Shown: positions 8,455 through 17,652, counted from the first letter of the stretch. The stretch: 64,000 nucleotides of DNA from Oceanicola sp. D3 (GCF_006351965.1 NZ_CP040932.1:558001-622000); one strand, 5' to 3'. Translations and numbers: made by a program. The notes: generated by a model not told the origin, from the sequence alone.

Positions 8455-8708
8455 GTTTCCACGAAGTTATCCACAGGTTTACCTCGGCGTCACGGGGATA
8501 ATCGCCCCATTCCACAGCCGCCGGTTGAGCAGGTGCCCAGATTGCGGGCGCAATAAAATAACTGAAAACCGGCGGTTCTGGCGCTTGACCCGGAGTGAAT
8601 ACAGGGGCGACTCGGATGCAGCGCCACTATGCCGCGCCGCCGCATTACAGGATTGCAAGCCTGCCTGCTGATTTTGTCCACACCGGCTCTGGATGACCCC
8701 GCGTCACG
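8455..8708. other. Non-coding region with DnaA-box sequences and a long inverted repeat
   Basis: A convergent intergenic stretch of about 250 bp. TTATCCACA, a perfect DnaA box, is at 8467-8475, and TTGTCCACA, one base different, is at 8674-8682. Between them CCGCCGGTT (8518-8526) and AACCGGCGG (8567-8575) form a 9-bp inverted repeat. It encloses an A/T-rich patch (caataaaataactgaaa). No dnaA, dnaN, hemE or parAB lies nearby, so origin function is not indicated by context. No convincing gene is present. Confidence 0.4.
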
Positions 8709-10118
8709 CTACAACCCTAGCAGGAGTCCCGGCAGGTAGAGCACAATGGCGGGAAAGGCGACCAGCCCGGCAATGGTGAGCGCGTCCGCGACGAAGAAGG
8801 GCGCAGCGCCCCGGAACACATCCTGCACGGAGAGTTCGGGCCGCACGCCTGCGACGACGAAGCAATTCAGCCCGATGGGCGGGGTGATCAGGCATAGTTC
8901 GGCCATCTTGACGACGATAATGCCGAACCAGATCGCGCAGCCCGTGGCGTTCATCCCGAAAGCTGAATCCGCCGCCGTTACCGCATCGCCGCCGTTAAGC
9001 GCGATCACCGCTGGATAGACGATGGGAAGCGTCAGCAGCAGCATGCCGATAGCATCCATGAACATGCCGAGCACCGCGTAGGCGGCGAGGATCATCAGCA
9101 GGGTGATCATGGGCGATTGTTCGAGCGTGCTGATCCAATCGGAGAAGGCGCCGGGCAGGTCGGCAAAGCCGAGGAAGCGCACGTAGATCAGCACGCCCCA
9201 GATGATGGTGAAGATCATCACCGAGAGTTTGGCGGTTTCCAGCAGCGCGTTCTTCAACTCTGGCCAGCGCATGCCCCGATAGAGCGCGATCAGGAACACC
9301 ACGAAGGCCCCCAGCGCCCCGCCCTCGGTGGGCGTGCCCCAAGCATCGCCACCGAAGGGGTTATAGATGAAGAAGATTATGATGAGCACGACGAAGAAGA
9401 TCGGCAGCGCGCCGGGCAGGGAGGCAAAGCGCTGGCCCCATGTGAAGCCGGTCACGGGCGGGCCGAGCTTTTTCCATACTATCGCCATGCCTACGACCAT
9501 GGAGCCGTAGATCAGCGCCGAGAAGGCGCCGGGGATGAAGCCTGCCAGCAGCAGCGCGCCTACGTCTTGCTCCACGATGATGGCGTAGATCACGAGGATC
9601 GCGGAGGGCGGGATCAGCGAGGCCAGCGTGCCAGCGGCAGCAACCACGCCGGCTGCAAAGCGCTTGTCATAGCCAACGGCGAGCATCTCGGGGATGGCGA
9701 TGCGGGCAAAGACGGCGGAGGTGGCCACGGAAGCCCCCGAAACGGCGGCGAAGCCCGCGGTGGCGAAGACGGTGGAGACGCCCAAGCCCCCCGGCAGCCA
9801 GCCGACCCAGCGTTTGGCAGCGGTGAAGAGCGCCTTGGTGAGCCCGGCGTAATAGGCGAGGTAGCCGATCAGGATGAAGGTGGGGATCAGTGAGAGCGCG
9901 TGGCTCGACACCTTGGAATGTGGCACCTGTCCGGCGGTTTTTACTGCAACGCCAAGTGCCCAGCCAAACTGCTCGGGGTCATAGCCCTTCTTCGACCAGA
10001 AGATCCAAAGCAAGCCCACGAGGCCCGCGATGGCGGCGGCAAAGGCGACGCGGGTGCCGATCAGCACCATCACAAGCAGGCCAGCAGTGACCCAGAGGCC
10101 GATTTCGATTGAGGTCAT
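8709..10118 (-). CDS. dctM: TRAP transporter large permease (DctM)
   Basis: Large membrane subunit of a tripartite ATP-independent periplasmic transporter, moving a carboxylate-type solute inward with Na+. 469 residues, with about 12-13 hydrophobic segments across the whole length. The family signature GGLGVSTVFATAGFAAVSGASVATSA and the SLIPPSAILVIYAIIVEQDVGALLLAG block are present, as is the late NATGCAIWFGIIVVKMAELCLITPPIGLN block. Its ATG overlaps the dctQ stop by four bases. It is slightly longer than the typical 425-430 residues, because of an extra loop around residues 45-70. Substrate cannot be told from sequence. Confidence 0.93.
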   Translation of the reverse strand: MTSIEIGLWVTAGLLVMVLIGTRVAFAAAIAGLVGLLWIFWSKKGYDPEQFGWALGVAVKTAGQVPHSKVSSHALSLIPTFILIGYLAYYAGLTKALFTAAKRWVGWLPGGLGVSTVFATAGFAAVSGASVATSAVFARIAIPEMLAVGYDKRFAAGVVAAAGTLASLIPPSAILVIYAIIVEQDVGALLLAGFIPGAFSALIYGSMVVGMAIVWKKLGPPVTGFTWGQRFASLPGALPIFFVVLIIIFFIYNPFGGDAWGTPTEGGALGAFVVFLIALYRGMRWPELKNALLETAKLSVMIFTIIWGVLIYVRFLGFADLPGAFSDWISTLEQSPMITLLMILAAYAVLGMFMDAIGMLLLTLPIVYPAVIALNGGDAVTAADSAFGMNATGCAIWFGIIVVKMAELCLITPPIGLNCFVVAGVRPELSVQDVFRGAAPFFVADALTIAGLVAFPAIVLYLPGLLLGL

Positions 10119-10756
10119 CGCGCGTCCTCCTCGAAGCCCGAAACGGTTTCGGCCTCATGGGCGGCCTGGGTGGCCGCGTCTTCGATGAGCGGCACGGCCA
10201 CCGGGTGCTCGGCGCCCTCAATGAGCGCCTTGGCGTAGGCATAGACGTGCAATGAGAGCCGCAAGCAAAGAACCCCGAAGGCGACCGGGACCACCAGCTT
10301 GGCGGGCCAAAGCGGCAGGCCGATGTCGATAGAACTGTCAGAGGACCAGAGCGGGCGGCCAAGGTCGAAGGAACGGTCGAAATGTGACCAGCTGCCCCAG
10401 ACGAGCAGCACCATCAGCAACAGCACCAGAAGGGTGGAGAGCAGCTCGAAGAGCCAAAGCGCCCGGCCCTTGAGGCGGCCCACCAGAATATCCATCCGGA
10501 TGTGCCCGCCGAGCCGGTGGCAGTAGCTCACGCCGAGGATGGCGATGAACGGCATCAGGAACTGGATCCAGTCGACATATCCCGGCAGGGGCTGGTTGAA
10601 GAGCTTGCGCCCGCCGACTGATCCGACCGCGAGGAGCATCAGTGAGAACACGACGATGCCGCCGATCAGCGCCAAAAGCGTTTCCACTCGGAACAGCGCC
10701 CTGTCGATGCGACTGAGCGTGCTGCCATCTTCAATGACGTTTGATGCGCCTGCCAT
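10115..10756 (-). CDS. dctQ: TRAP transporter small permease (DctQ)
   Basis: Small membrane subunit of the same TRAP transporter, 213 residues. Four hydrophobic segments are visible (about 30-52, 68-88, 108-130 and 155-175), with the conserved WIQFLMPFIAILGVSYCHRLGGHIRMDIL region of the DctQ family. A soluble tail of about 35 residues at the C-terminus is longer than usual. It overlaps dctM by four bases and lies 75 bp after dctP, in the order P-Q-M. Confidence 0.9.
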   Translation of the reverse strand: MAGASNVIEDGSTLSRIDRALFRVETLLALIGGIVVFSLMLLAVGSVGGRKLFNQPLPGYVDWIQFLMPFIAILGVSYCHRLGGHIRMDILVGRLKGRALWLFELLSTLLVLLLMVLLVWGSWSHFDRSFDLGRPLWSSDSSIDIGLPLWPAKLVVPVAFGVLCLRLSLHVYAYAKALIEGAEHPVAVPLIEDAATQAAHEAETVSGFEEDAR

Positions 10757-10776
10757 GCCTTGCCCCTCTTGCAGAG

Positions 10777-10808
10777 CGGCGGGCCAGGGTGTGCCCCGGC
10801 CCGCCGCT
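10777..10808 (-). terminator. Strong hairpin between dctP and dctQ
   Basis: GCGGCGGGCC (10777-10786) pairs perfectly with GGCCCGCCGC (10799-10808) around a 12-base loop. On the transcribed (minus) strand no T-run follows, so this looks more like an attenuating or mRNA-stabilising hairpin than a full terminator. Such a device would let the binding protein be made in excess over the permeases. Confidence 0.6.
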
Positions 10809-10831
10809 TTGGTTTTACAGTCCCTCCGGGA

Positions 10832-11842
10832 TCAGCTGTCGCCGCCGATCACGCCTTGAACAAGGTCCAGAAGCTCCTGTGCCGGGAGGCCCTTGGCGGC
10901 ATTCTCTTCAACCCAGGCCTCGGCAATCGGGCCGGCGGCCTGATCGCGGAAGGCTTGCAGCGCCTCGTCGGAGTAGGTCACTTGCTCGATGCCCTTTTCC
11001 TCCAGCAGCGGCCCCCACTTGGACATGGTGGCACCGTTATAGTTTTCGACGTAGTGGGCAATCGCCTCATCCACCGAGCCCATCAGCGCCTCGCGCTCGG
11101 AGTCCGAGAGCGCGTTGAGCGCGTCGGTGTTCACCACGATCGGGCATTGCACGGTGCCGGGGTTGAGGTTGGTCGTCCACCAGTTGGCGCCCTCGATGGT
11201 GCCGAAGCTCATGTGCGCGTGCGGGGCGAAGGCAACGCCCTTCACAACGCCACTGTCGAGCGCCTGACGGGCTTCGGAGGATGTGACCGATGTGGGCACG
11301 GCACCAACGGTTTCCATCGCCCGGCCAATGCCGCCGGTCGCCCGCACGGTGAGGCCCGAATAGTCCTCTAGCGTTTTGGGCGCGTCACCTACCCCGGCAA
11401 TATTATACTGGGGCATTGGCGATGGCATCAGCAGGGTGGCGTTCCAGCGGGCGAGGTCTTCTTTCACCGCCGGATGCTCGTAGAGCGCGAAGCTGACTTC
11501 GACTTCCTTGTCGAGACTATCGACGCCGAGGAAGGGCAGCTCGAGCACGGTGAGCGAGGGGTTTTTGTCGGGGTGGTAGCCCGCGCAGATTTGCGCCATC
11601 TCGAAGGCGCCTATCTCGATACCGTCGAGGTTTTCGGTGTTCTTCGAGAGGCCACCGTAGCTGATGTTCATGGTGAACTCGCCGCCGGTCTTTTCGCTGA
11701 CCAGCTCGGCCATCTTCTCGACGTGTTCGGTGAAGGCGCGGCGCTTGCCCCAGACGGACACGTTCCACTCGGTTGCGGCGGCTTCGCTGGCGATACCGCC
11801 TGTTATCAGGGCGGCCACGGCCACCTTCGTCATCATATGCAT
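10832..11842 (-). CDS. dctP: TRAP transporter substrate-binding protein (DctP)
   Basis: Periplasmic solute-binding protein of the TRAP transporter, 336 residues. The signal peptide (KVAVAALITGGIASEAAA, cut near residue 23) is followed by a DctP fold. The family segment with the carboxylate-binding Arg (GLTVRATGGIGRAME) is near residues 160-175, and SEARQALDSGVVKGV follows. GGGAGAG stands five bases before the ATG at 11842. First gene of the dctPQM operon, divergent from sitA. A palindrome GGAAC-TTG-GTTCC lies 38 bp upstream. The substrate is unknown; a C4-dicarboxylate or another organic acid is plausible. Confidence 0.92.
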   Translation of the reverse strand: MHMMTKVAVAALITGGIASEAAATEWNVSVWGKRRAFTEHVEKMAELVSEKTGGEFTMNISYGGLSKNTENLDGIEIGAFEMAQICAGYHPDKNPSLTVLELPFLGVDSLDKEVEVSFALYEHPAVKEDLARWNATLLMPSPMPQYNIAGVGDAPKTLEDYSGLTVRATGGIGRAMETVGAVPTSVTSSEARQALDSGVVKGVAFAPHAHMSFGTIEGANWWTTNLNPGTVQCPIVVNTDALNALSDSEREALMGSVDEAIAHYVENYNGATMSKWGPLLEEKGIEQVTYSDEALQAFRDQAAGPIAEAWVEENAAKGLPAQELLDLVQGVIGGDS

Positions 11843-11879
11843 GTTTCTCTCCCTGTTGTCGGCGGCTCTTTCGCGTCGC

Positions 11880-11892
11880 GGAACTTGGTTCC
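11880..11892 (-). promoter_or_regulatory. Palindrome upstream of dctP
   Basis: GGAAC, three bases, GTTCC: a perfect 13-bp palindrome 38 bp before the dctP start, positioned where a repressor could block transcription. The cognate regulator is unknown. Confidence 0.3.
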
Positions 11893-11990
11893 ATCGTAAG
11901 GCCGCAGATCGGGATCATCCTAGAAGCAGGCAATCCTTGATGTGAAGGTTTTTCTGACGGCGGGGCGAATGCTGCATCTGCACTTTAAAT

Positions 11991-12011
11991 TGCAAATCAT
12001 TCTCATTTGCA
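11991..12011. promoter_or_regulatory. Fur-family (Mur/Fur) operator of sitABCD
   Basis: TGCAAAT (11991-11997), seven bases, ATTTGCA (12005-12011): a perfect 7-7-7 inverted repeat, with a Fur-like core (AATGAGAATGATT on the minus strand). Alphaproteobacterial Mur represses sitABCD with manganese through such boxes. The repeat abuts a TTGACT -35 element, so binding would block polymerase. Confidence 0.75.
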
Positions 12012-12039
12012 TTGACTCGCGCCAAGCGCGCCATATCCT
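12012..12039 (+). promoter_or_regulatory. Sigma-70-type promoter of sitABCD
   Basis: TTGACT (12012-12017), 16 bases, TATCCT (12034-12039). The -35 element starts at the base after the Mur/Fur palindrome, and the sitA start codon is 30 bp past the -10. Confidence 0.5.
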
Positions 12040-12069
12040 CCACTCGAACAGCAAAGCAGGAAGGCTCCC

Positions 12070-12960
12070 ATGCGCTTCATCGCAGCTCTCGCTCTTTTCG
12101 CCCTCAGCTTCGTGCCCGGGACGGCGGGGGCCGAAAAATTCAAGGTCGCCACCACCTTCACGGTGATCGCAGACATGGCGCGCAATGTGGCGGGCGACGC
12201 GGCAGAGGTTGTGTCTGTCACGCCGCCGGGCGCAGAAATTCACAACTACTCCCCGAGCCCTCGCGACATTCTGGATGCACGGGATGCCGACTTGATTTTG
12301 TGGAATGGCCTCAACCTCGAACTCTGGTTTGAGAAATTCTTCCGCAATCTCGGAGGTATTCCTTCCGCCGTGGTCAGTGACGGGGTGGAGCCCATGTCTA
12401 TCTCTTCCGGTCCCTACGACGGCAAGCCGAACCCACACGCGTGGATGGCCCTCACTTCTGCCGAAATCTATGTAGACAATATCGCGGCCGCGATGTCTGA
12501 GCATGACCCGGAAAACGCGGCGACCTATGCGGCCAACGCTGAAGCCTACAAGGCAGAGATTGCGGCCACGATCGCTCCCATCCGCGAGGCTATTCTAGCT
12601 CTGACCGAGGAGGAGCGCTGGCTTGTTACCTCCGAGGGCGCGTTTTCGTATCTTGCGCGCGACTATGGGCTGCGGGAGCTTTACCTCTGGCCGATCAATG
12701 CCGACCAGCAGGGCACGCCGCAGCAGGTGCGGCAGGTGATAGACGCGATCCGAGAGAATGAGATTGCGGTGGTTTTCTCGGAAAGCACCATTTCCGACAA
12801 GCCCGCCCGGCAGGTGGCCCGGGAGACGGGTGCGCATTACGGGGGCGTGCTTTACGTCGACAGCCTGACAGAAGAGGACGGGCCAGTGCCAACTTACCTC
12901 GATCTGCTCCGCGTAACCTCGCAGACCATTCTCGATGGGTTGGAGGACGGGCGATCATGA
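12070..12960 (+). CDS. sitA: Manganese/iron ABC transporter substrate-binding protein
   Basis: Periplasmic cluster A-I (ZnuA/SitA type) metal-binding protein, 296 residues. A signal peptide ([19 protein letters not shown], cut near residue 22) is followed by the metal-site His region [15 protein letters not shown], the second His in NPHAWMAL, and the later Glu/Asp ligands ([20 protein letters not shown]). There is no His-rich loop of the kind typical of zinc-specific ZnuA, and two permeases follow, both favouring SitA (Mn2+/Fe2+). The start has AGGAAGGC upstream. It overlaps sitB by four bases. Confidence 0.92.
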   Translation: MRFIAALALFALSFVPGTAGAEKFKVATTFTVIADMARNVAGDAAEVVSVTPPGAEIHNYSPSPRDILDARDADLILWNGLNLELWFEKFFRNLGGIPSAVVSDGVEPMSISSGPYDGKPNPHAWMALTSAEIYVDNIAAAMSEHDPENAATYAANAEAYKAEIAATIAPIREAILALTEEERWLVTSEGAFSYLARDYGLRELYLWPINADQQGTPQQVRQVIDAIRENEIAVVFSESTISDKPARQVARETGAHYGGVLYVDSLTEEDGPVPTYLDLLRVTSQTILDGLEDGRS

Positions 12961-13877
12961 GCCTTGCCACCGAGCCGCCAGAGGTTTTTGAGCCCGGCAC
13001 CGCAGAAGCGGGTGCCGGGCTTCGGGTGGATGACATCACAGTCACCTATCGTAACGGGCACACGGCCCTGCGCTCTGCCAGCTTCGAAATCCCGAAAGGG
13101 ACGATCACGGCGCTTGTTGGCGTCAACGGGGCAGGGAAGTCTACGCTCTTCAAGGCGATCATGGGCTTCTTGGGCCTCGCTGCGGGCAACATCAGCGTGC
13201 TTGGCCTTCCGGTACGCGACGCGCTGAAAAAGAACCTCGTCGCCTATGTGCCGCAGGCCGAAGAGGTGGATTGGGCCTTTCCCGTGCTGGTCGAAGACGT
13301 GGTGATGATGGGCCGCTATGGGCACATGGGCTTTCTGCGCCGACCCCGCGCCGCCGACCGCGAAGCGGTTACGGATGCGCTCGCCCGCGTCGGGATGTCG
13401 GAGTTTCGCCAGCGGCAGATTGGCGAGCTTTCTGGTGGGCAGCGCAAGCGGGTGTTCCTCGCCCGGGCTCTGGCGCAGGAGGGGCAAGTCATTCTGCTCG
13501 ACGAGCCCTTCACCGGCGTTGATGTGACGACAGAGGAAGAGATCATCAAACTGCTGCGCGAGTTGCGTGACGAAGGACGGGTGATGCTGGTTTCCACCCA
13601 CAACCTTGGCTCGGTGCCTGAGTTTTGTGACCGAACCGTGCTGGTGAAAAGCACCGTGCTGGCCTACGGGCCGACTTCCGAGGTCTTTACCACCGAGAAC
13701 CTCGAAGAAGCCTTTGGCGGTGTGCTGCGCCACTTCGTGCTCGGCGGCGCTGACCTGCACGACGACGAAGACACCCGCCGCGTTACCGTCATCACCGATG
13801 ATGAGCGCCCCTTCGTCATGTATCAGGAGCATAAGGAGGACGAAGTCGGGCCCGCGGAAGACGAGGATTGGGAATGA
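12957..13877 (+). CDS. sitB: Manganese/iron ABC transporter ATP-binding protein
   Basis: Cytosolic ATPase subunit of SitABCD, 306 residues. It has Walker [10 protein letters not shown], signature [15 protein letters not shown], Walker [13 protein letters not shown] and the switch His in [10 protein letters not shown]. The last roughly 40 residues are an unusually acidic extension (HDDEDTRR to the terminal AEDEDWE) beyond the ABC fold; a metal-sensing or regulatory role for it would be inference. Start ATGA overlaps sitA, and the stop overlaps sitC. Confidence 0.93.
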   Translation: MSLATEPPEVFEPGTAEAGAGLRVDDITVTYRNGHTALRSASFEIPKGTITALVGVNGAGKSTLFKAIMGFLGLAAGNISVLGLPVRDALKKNLVAYVPQAEEVDWAFPVLVEDVVMMGRYGHMGFLRRPRAADREAVTDALARVGMSEFRQRQIGELSGGQRKRVFLARALAQEGQVILLDEPFTGVDVTTEEEIIKLLRELRDEGRVMLVSTHNLGSVPEFCDRTVLVKSTVLAYGPTSEVFTTENLEEAFGGVLRHFVLGGADLHDDEDTRRVTVITDDERPFVMYQEHKEDEVGPAEDEDWE

Positions 13878-14722
13878 GCTGGCTGGAGCCCTTTTCCTAC
13901 GCCTATATGACCAACGCGATGTGGGTTTCGGCTTTGGTGGGCTGTGTCTGCGCCTTCCTCTCGGCCTTCCTCATGCTCAAGGGCTGGTCGCTGATTGGTG
14001 ACGCGCTCTCCCATGCGATCGTGCCGGGGGTGGCCGGGGCCTACATGCTGGGGCTGCCTTTTGCGCTAGGCGCGTTTCTATCGGGTGGGCTGGCAGCTGG
14101 GGCAATGCTGTTTCTCAACCAGCGAACCGGGCTGAAGGAAGACGCGATCATCGGGCTGATCTTTACCAGCTTCTTCGGCCTCGGCCTTTTCATGGTGTCG
14201 ATCTCGCCGGTGCCGGTGGATATCCAGACCATCACACTGGGCAACATTCTTGCCATCACGCCGGGAGACACACTGCAACTCGTCATCATCGGGGTGGTGA
14301 CGCTGGCGATCCTTACCGCCAAGTGGCGCGACCTGATGGTGACCTTCTTCGACGAAAGCCATGCCCGCTCTATCGGGCTCAACACGAATGGCTTGCGCAT
14401 CCTGTTCTTCACCCTGCTGGCGGCCTCCACTGTCGCCGCGCTGCAAACCGTGGGGGCCTTCCTTGTTATCTCGATGGTCGTCACCCCCGGTGCCACGGCC
14501 TACCTGCTGACCGACCGCTTTCATCGACTCATCTGGCTTTCCGTGGGCATTGGGGCAGGCACCGGCTTTTTCGGCGCTTACATCAGCTATTTCCTCAACG
14601 GGGCGACGGGTGGGGTGATCGTTCTGCTGCAAGTTGGCCTGTTTTTGATCGCCTTCTTCCTCGCTCCAACCCACGGGCTGTTGGCCGCCCGTCGGCGTGC
14701 GCGGGAGGCGCTGGACGCATGA
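13874..14722 (+). CDS. sitC: Manganese/iron ABC transporter permease
   Basis: First membrane subunit of the importer (ABC-3 family), 282 residues, with about eight hydrophobic helices. The ABC-3 signature [29 protein letters not shown] lies near residues 36-65, and the coupling-helix region is [22 protein letters not shown] 13874 overlaps the sitB stop (ATGA); a TTG two codons upstream is not preferred. Followed by a second permease of the same family, the hallmark of SitABCD as opposed to ZnuABC. Confidence 0.92.
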   Translation: MSWLEPFSYAYMTNAMWVSALVGCVCAFLSAFLMLKGWSLIGDALSHAIVPGVAGAYMLGLPFALGAFLSGGLAAGAMLFLNQRTGLKEDAIIGLIFTSFFGLGLFMVSISPVPVDIQTITLGNILAITPGDTLQLVIIGVVTLAILTAKWRDLMVTFFDESHARSIGLNTNGLRILFFTLLAASTVAALQTVGAFLVISMVVTPGATAYLLTDRFHRLIWLSVGIGAGTGFFGAYISYFLNGATGGVIVLLQVGLFLIAFFLAPTHGLLAARRRAREALDA

Positions 14723-15570
14723 TGGAAGAGCTTCTCCTCCCGCTACAATTGCCGTTCATGCAGAACGCCCTTGCGGTGGCTGCTCTGATCTCTGTGCCTG
14801 CGGCGCTGCTGTCATGCTTTCTCGTTCTCAAGGGCTGGTCGCTGATGGGGGATGCTGTTTCTCATGCCGTCCTGCCCGGCGTTGTACTCGCTTATCTGAT
14901 CGGAATTCCGCTGGGCATCGGAGCCTTCGTCGCCGGGATGGGGTGCGCCTTGGCCACGGGATACCTGCAAGAAAACTCACGCATCAAGCAGGACACGGTG
15001 ATGGGCGTCGTCTTCTCGGGCATGTTCGCCCTCGGACTGGTGATCTACACGGCCATCTCTACAGATGTTCACCTCGACCACATCCTGTTTGGCGACATCC
15101 TTGGCATCGACGGCGCAGACCTTTGGGAGGCGGGAATTATCGGCGCGGTGGTGACATTGGCGCTTGTTTCAAAGTGGAAGGACTTGCTCCTCCATGCCTT
15201 CGATCCGACACAGGCCAAGGCGTCTGGCCTGCCTGTCGGCTGGCTGCACTATGGGCTGCTCGTTGCACTCTCGCTTACCGTGGTTGCCGCACTCAAGGCT
15301 GTGGGTATCATCCTTGCCATCGCGCTGCTCATTGCGCCCGGGGCAACGGCATTTCTGCTGACCCGGCGCTTTCATGCCATGCTGGCCGTCTCGGTGGCCC
15401 TAGCTCTGTTTTGCGCTCTGGCCGGCACCTACGCCAGCTTCTGGATCGACAGTGCTCCGGCCCCAACCATCGTGCTGGCCATGACACTCTGCTTTATCGC
15501 TGCCTTCGTTTTGACGGTGGTTCGAAACCGCAGCAGCAGCCCGCTTGCACCCAAGGGCACGGCCCCGTAA
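14719..15570 (+). CDS. sitD: Manganese/iron ABC transporter permease
   Basis: Second ABC-3 family membrane subunit, 283 residues, paralogous to sitC (compare FLVLKGWSLMGDAVSHAVLPGVVLAYLIG and KDLLLHAFDPTQAKASGLPV). About eight transmembrane helices. ATG 14719 overlaps the sitC stop by four bases; the frame stays open upstream within sitC but without family similarity. Last gene of the operon; no clear terminator before the next gene, 30 bp on. Confidence 0.92.
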   Translation: MMEELLLPLQLPFMQNALAVAALISVPAALLSCFLVLKGWSLMGDAVSHAVLPGVVLAYLIGIPLGIGAFVAGMGCALATGYLQENSRIKQDTVMGVVFSGMFALGLVIYTAISTDVHLDHILFGDILGIDGADLWEAGIIGAVVTLALVSKWKDLLLHAFDPTQAKASGLPVGWLHYGLLVALSLTVVAALKAVGIILAIALLIAPGATAFLLTRRFHAMLAVSVALALFCALAGTYASFWIDSAPAPTIVLAMTLCFIAAFVLTVVRNRSSSPLAPKGTAP

Positions 15571-15600
15571 CCCGGACAGACCGGCACCGGGACACCAATC

Positions 15601-16512
15601 ATGCTCATCCTCACGATCTGGCCGCTTTTCGCATTGATTTGCCTCGGCTTCCTGTTGGCGCGCAGGGGATGGCCGGACCCGGGCTTTTGGCCTGCGGCGG
15701 AGAAGCTGAATTACTTTCTGCTGTTCCCGGCTTTGCTGGTTTCGAGCCTTGCAAATGCGCCATTGTCCGACCCGGCAATCCTGCAGATGGGAGGCGCGGC
15801 ACTCGTCACGATCGCGCTCGCGGCGCTCGCCATGTGGGGCATTCGGCGTACCTTTCTGCCTGCCACGCCTGCGCGCTTCGGTCCGGCGTTTCAGGGCGTG
15901 GTGCGGTTCAACACCTATATAGGGCTCGCGGTCACTGCGGGGCTGACGGGAACGACCGGGCTGGGGCAGGCGGCGGTCTATCTCGCCGTTGCGGTGCCAT
16001 TTGTGAATGTGCTGTCGATCATGGCGCTATCAAAGAGCACGGGGCTGCGGGCAGCACCCGCCATGGCCCGCAGCATTCTTGCGAACCCACTGATACTCGC
16101 GTGCATCGTCGGTATCCTGCTCGCAATGCTCGGCACCGGGCTGCCCTATGGCCTTGACCGGTTTCTTGACCTCATGGGGCGCGCCAGCCTGCCGCTCGGG
16201 TTGCTCTGCGTCGGTGCAGCCTTGCGACCCGGTGCCCTGCGCCAAGACCTGACCCAGCTGGTCAGCATCAGCGCAGTGCGCCTGATTGCTATGCCGCTCT
16301 TCGCAGCGCTCATTGCCCGCGTCATGGGGCTTCAGGGGACCGAGGCACTGGTTCTGGTGACCTTCTCTGCCATACCGGTGGCCCCCACGGCCTATGTGTT
16401 GACACGCCAACTTGGCGGTGATGCCACGCTCATGGCCGGCCTTGTAACGGCTCAAACCCTTGCCGCTGTAGCAACGATACCGCTCATGCTCCGGCTGCTC
16501 GGTATGGGCTGA
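15601..16512 (+). CDS. AEC family transporter (auxin-efflux-carrier type)
   Basis: Integral membrane permease of the AEC/YfdV family, 303 residues with ten predicted helices in two five-helix halves. Recognisable features are the opening PLFALICLGFLLARRGW, the LNYFLLFPALLVSSLANAPL segment, VVRFNTYIGLAV with the conserved polar break, and the late VLVTFSAIPVAPTAYVLTRQLGGD block. Bacterial members export or exchange organic acids; the substrate here is unknown. It follows sitD by 30 bp, so read-through from the sit promoter is possible but not required. Confidence 0.85.
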   Translation: MLILTIWPLFALICLGFLLARRGWPDPGFWPAAEKLNYFLLFPALLVSSLANAPLSDPAILQMGGAALVTIALAALAMWGIRRTFLPATPARFGPAFQGVVRFNTYIGLAVTAGLTGTTGLGQAAVYLAVAVPFVNVLSIMALSKSTGLRAAPAMARSILANPLILACIVGILLAMLGTGLPYGLDRFLDLMGRASLPLGLLCVGAALRPGALRQDLTQLVSISAVRLIAMPLFAALIARVMGLQGTEALVLVTFSAIPVAPTAYVLTRQLGGDATLMAGLVTAQTLAAVATIPLMLRLLGMG

Positions 16513-16538
16513 TGGCCCGTCATATCTGTTGTGAAAAC

Positions 16539-16615
16539 TGGTCGGAGTGAGAGGATTCGAACCTCCGACCCCTGCCTCCCGAAGACAGTGCTCTACCAGG
16601 CTGAGCTACACTCCG
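16539..16615 (-). tRNA. tRNA-Pro (anticodon CGG)
   Basis: A 77-nt cloverleaf with CCA encoded. Acceptor CGGAGTG pairs with CACTCCG, discriminator A. D-arm GCTC/GAGC. Anticodon stem CTGTC/GGCAG with loop TTCGGGA, giving anticodon CGG. T-arm GGAGG TTCGAAT CCTCT. It lies between two convergently placed genes. Confidence 0.95.
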
Positions 16616-16665
16616 ACCGTGAGGCTGCGGGTTACAGCAAGACGGCGTTGTTTGGCAAGGCCCGA

Positions 16666-17652
16666 TCAGCGCAGCGAAGCGGAAAATTCTGCCGCCTTTC
16701 GGGTCCGCCGCAGCAGTGGACCAACCCGAAGGGTGGTGCCCGTGTCGGGGCGGATGCGGGTGCGTAGCACGGGGGTGTTTTCCGATGCGGTCGAGCGGCC
16801 TTCGCGCAGCACGATATAGAGGCCCGAGGCGATGATGATGGCGGCGCCGACCGAGGTCCAAAGGTCGATCGTTTCGTCAAACAGGAAGTACCCGAAGATG
16901 ACCGCCCAGATGATCTGGCTGTAATGCATCGGTGCGACGATCACCGCCTCGCCCACCTTGTAGGCGACGATCATGATGCCCGTTGCAACAAAGGCAAAGG
17001 CCGCAATTACGCCGAGCGCGCCGAGGTCCAGCGCCGGCATGGGCTCGTAGAAAAAGGGCATAGCCAGTGCCATGACGATGAAATTTGCCATCATCGGATA
17101 GAGCATGATCACCACGTTACGCTCGTCCCGACCGATCTTGCGCACCACGATCGAGCCTAGCGCGTGAAAGGTCGCCCCCACGATCGCCGCGAGGTGCCCC
17201 AGCCCAAGCTCCGTACTGCCGGGCCGCAACACCACAAGCACGCCCGCGAGGCCGACGACGACCGCTGCCCAGCGCCGCAAGCGCACTCTCTCGCCCAACA
17301 CCGGGATTGCGAGGATGGTGATCAGGAGCGGCGAGGCGAAGAGGATTGCGTAGGTTTGCGCCATCGGCAGGACCGAGAAGGCATAGAACACCGTGATCCC
17401 TGTCACCACCGTGGCGGCAGTCCGCAGGGCCACCCACCACGGGTGGCGCGGGCGCAGGTTGCCGTCGGTCGCGTCTCGCATCAGCATGAAGATCGCCAGC
17501 GGAAAGCCAATGAGCGTTGAGAAGAAGACGATCTGGAAGGGGCTGTAGCTTTCGCCGAGGTATTTCACCACCACGTCGTGCGTTGAGAAGATCGCGTAGC
17601 CGAGCAGAGCGAGAAGCGCCCCCTTGGTGTTGTTGGTGGTCGTGTCGGGCAT
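16666..17652 (-). CDS. DMT superfamily (EamA) transporter
   Basis: Inner-membrane drug/metabolite transporter, 328 residues, with ten hydrophobic helices arranged as two EamA repeats (about 10-145 and 155-285). The first repeat starts GALLALLGYAIFSTHDVVVKYLG. The YAFSVLPMAQTYAILFASPLLITILAIPVLGERVRLRRW segment and the equivalent VAPMHYSQIIWAVIFGYFLFDE in repeat two are typical. A basic hydrophilic tail of about 35 residues ends the protein. Substrate unknown. Confidence 0.88.
   Translation of the reverse strand: MPDTTTNNTKGALLALLGYAIFSTHDVVVKYLGESYSPFQIVFFSTLIGFPLAIFMLMRDATDGNLRPRHPWWVALRTAATVVTGITVFYAFSVLPMAQTYAILFASPLLITILAIPVLGERVRLRRWAAVVVGLAGVLVVLRPGSTELGLGHLAAIVGATFHALGSIVVRKIGRDERNVVIMLYPMMANFIVMALAMPFFYEPMPALDLGALGVIAAFAFVATGIMIVAYKVGEAVIVAPMHYSQIIWAVIFGYFLFDETIDLWTSVGAAIIIASGLYIVLREGRSTASENTPVLRTRIRPDTGTTLRVGPLLRRTRKAAEFSASLR

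Noticed and set aside
8455-8708. Chromosomal replication origin
   Set aside because: Only two DnaA-box-like sites and no dnaA, dnaN, parAB or hemE nearby; kept only as an observation.
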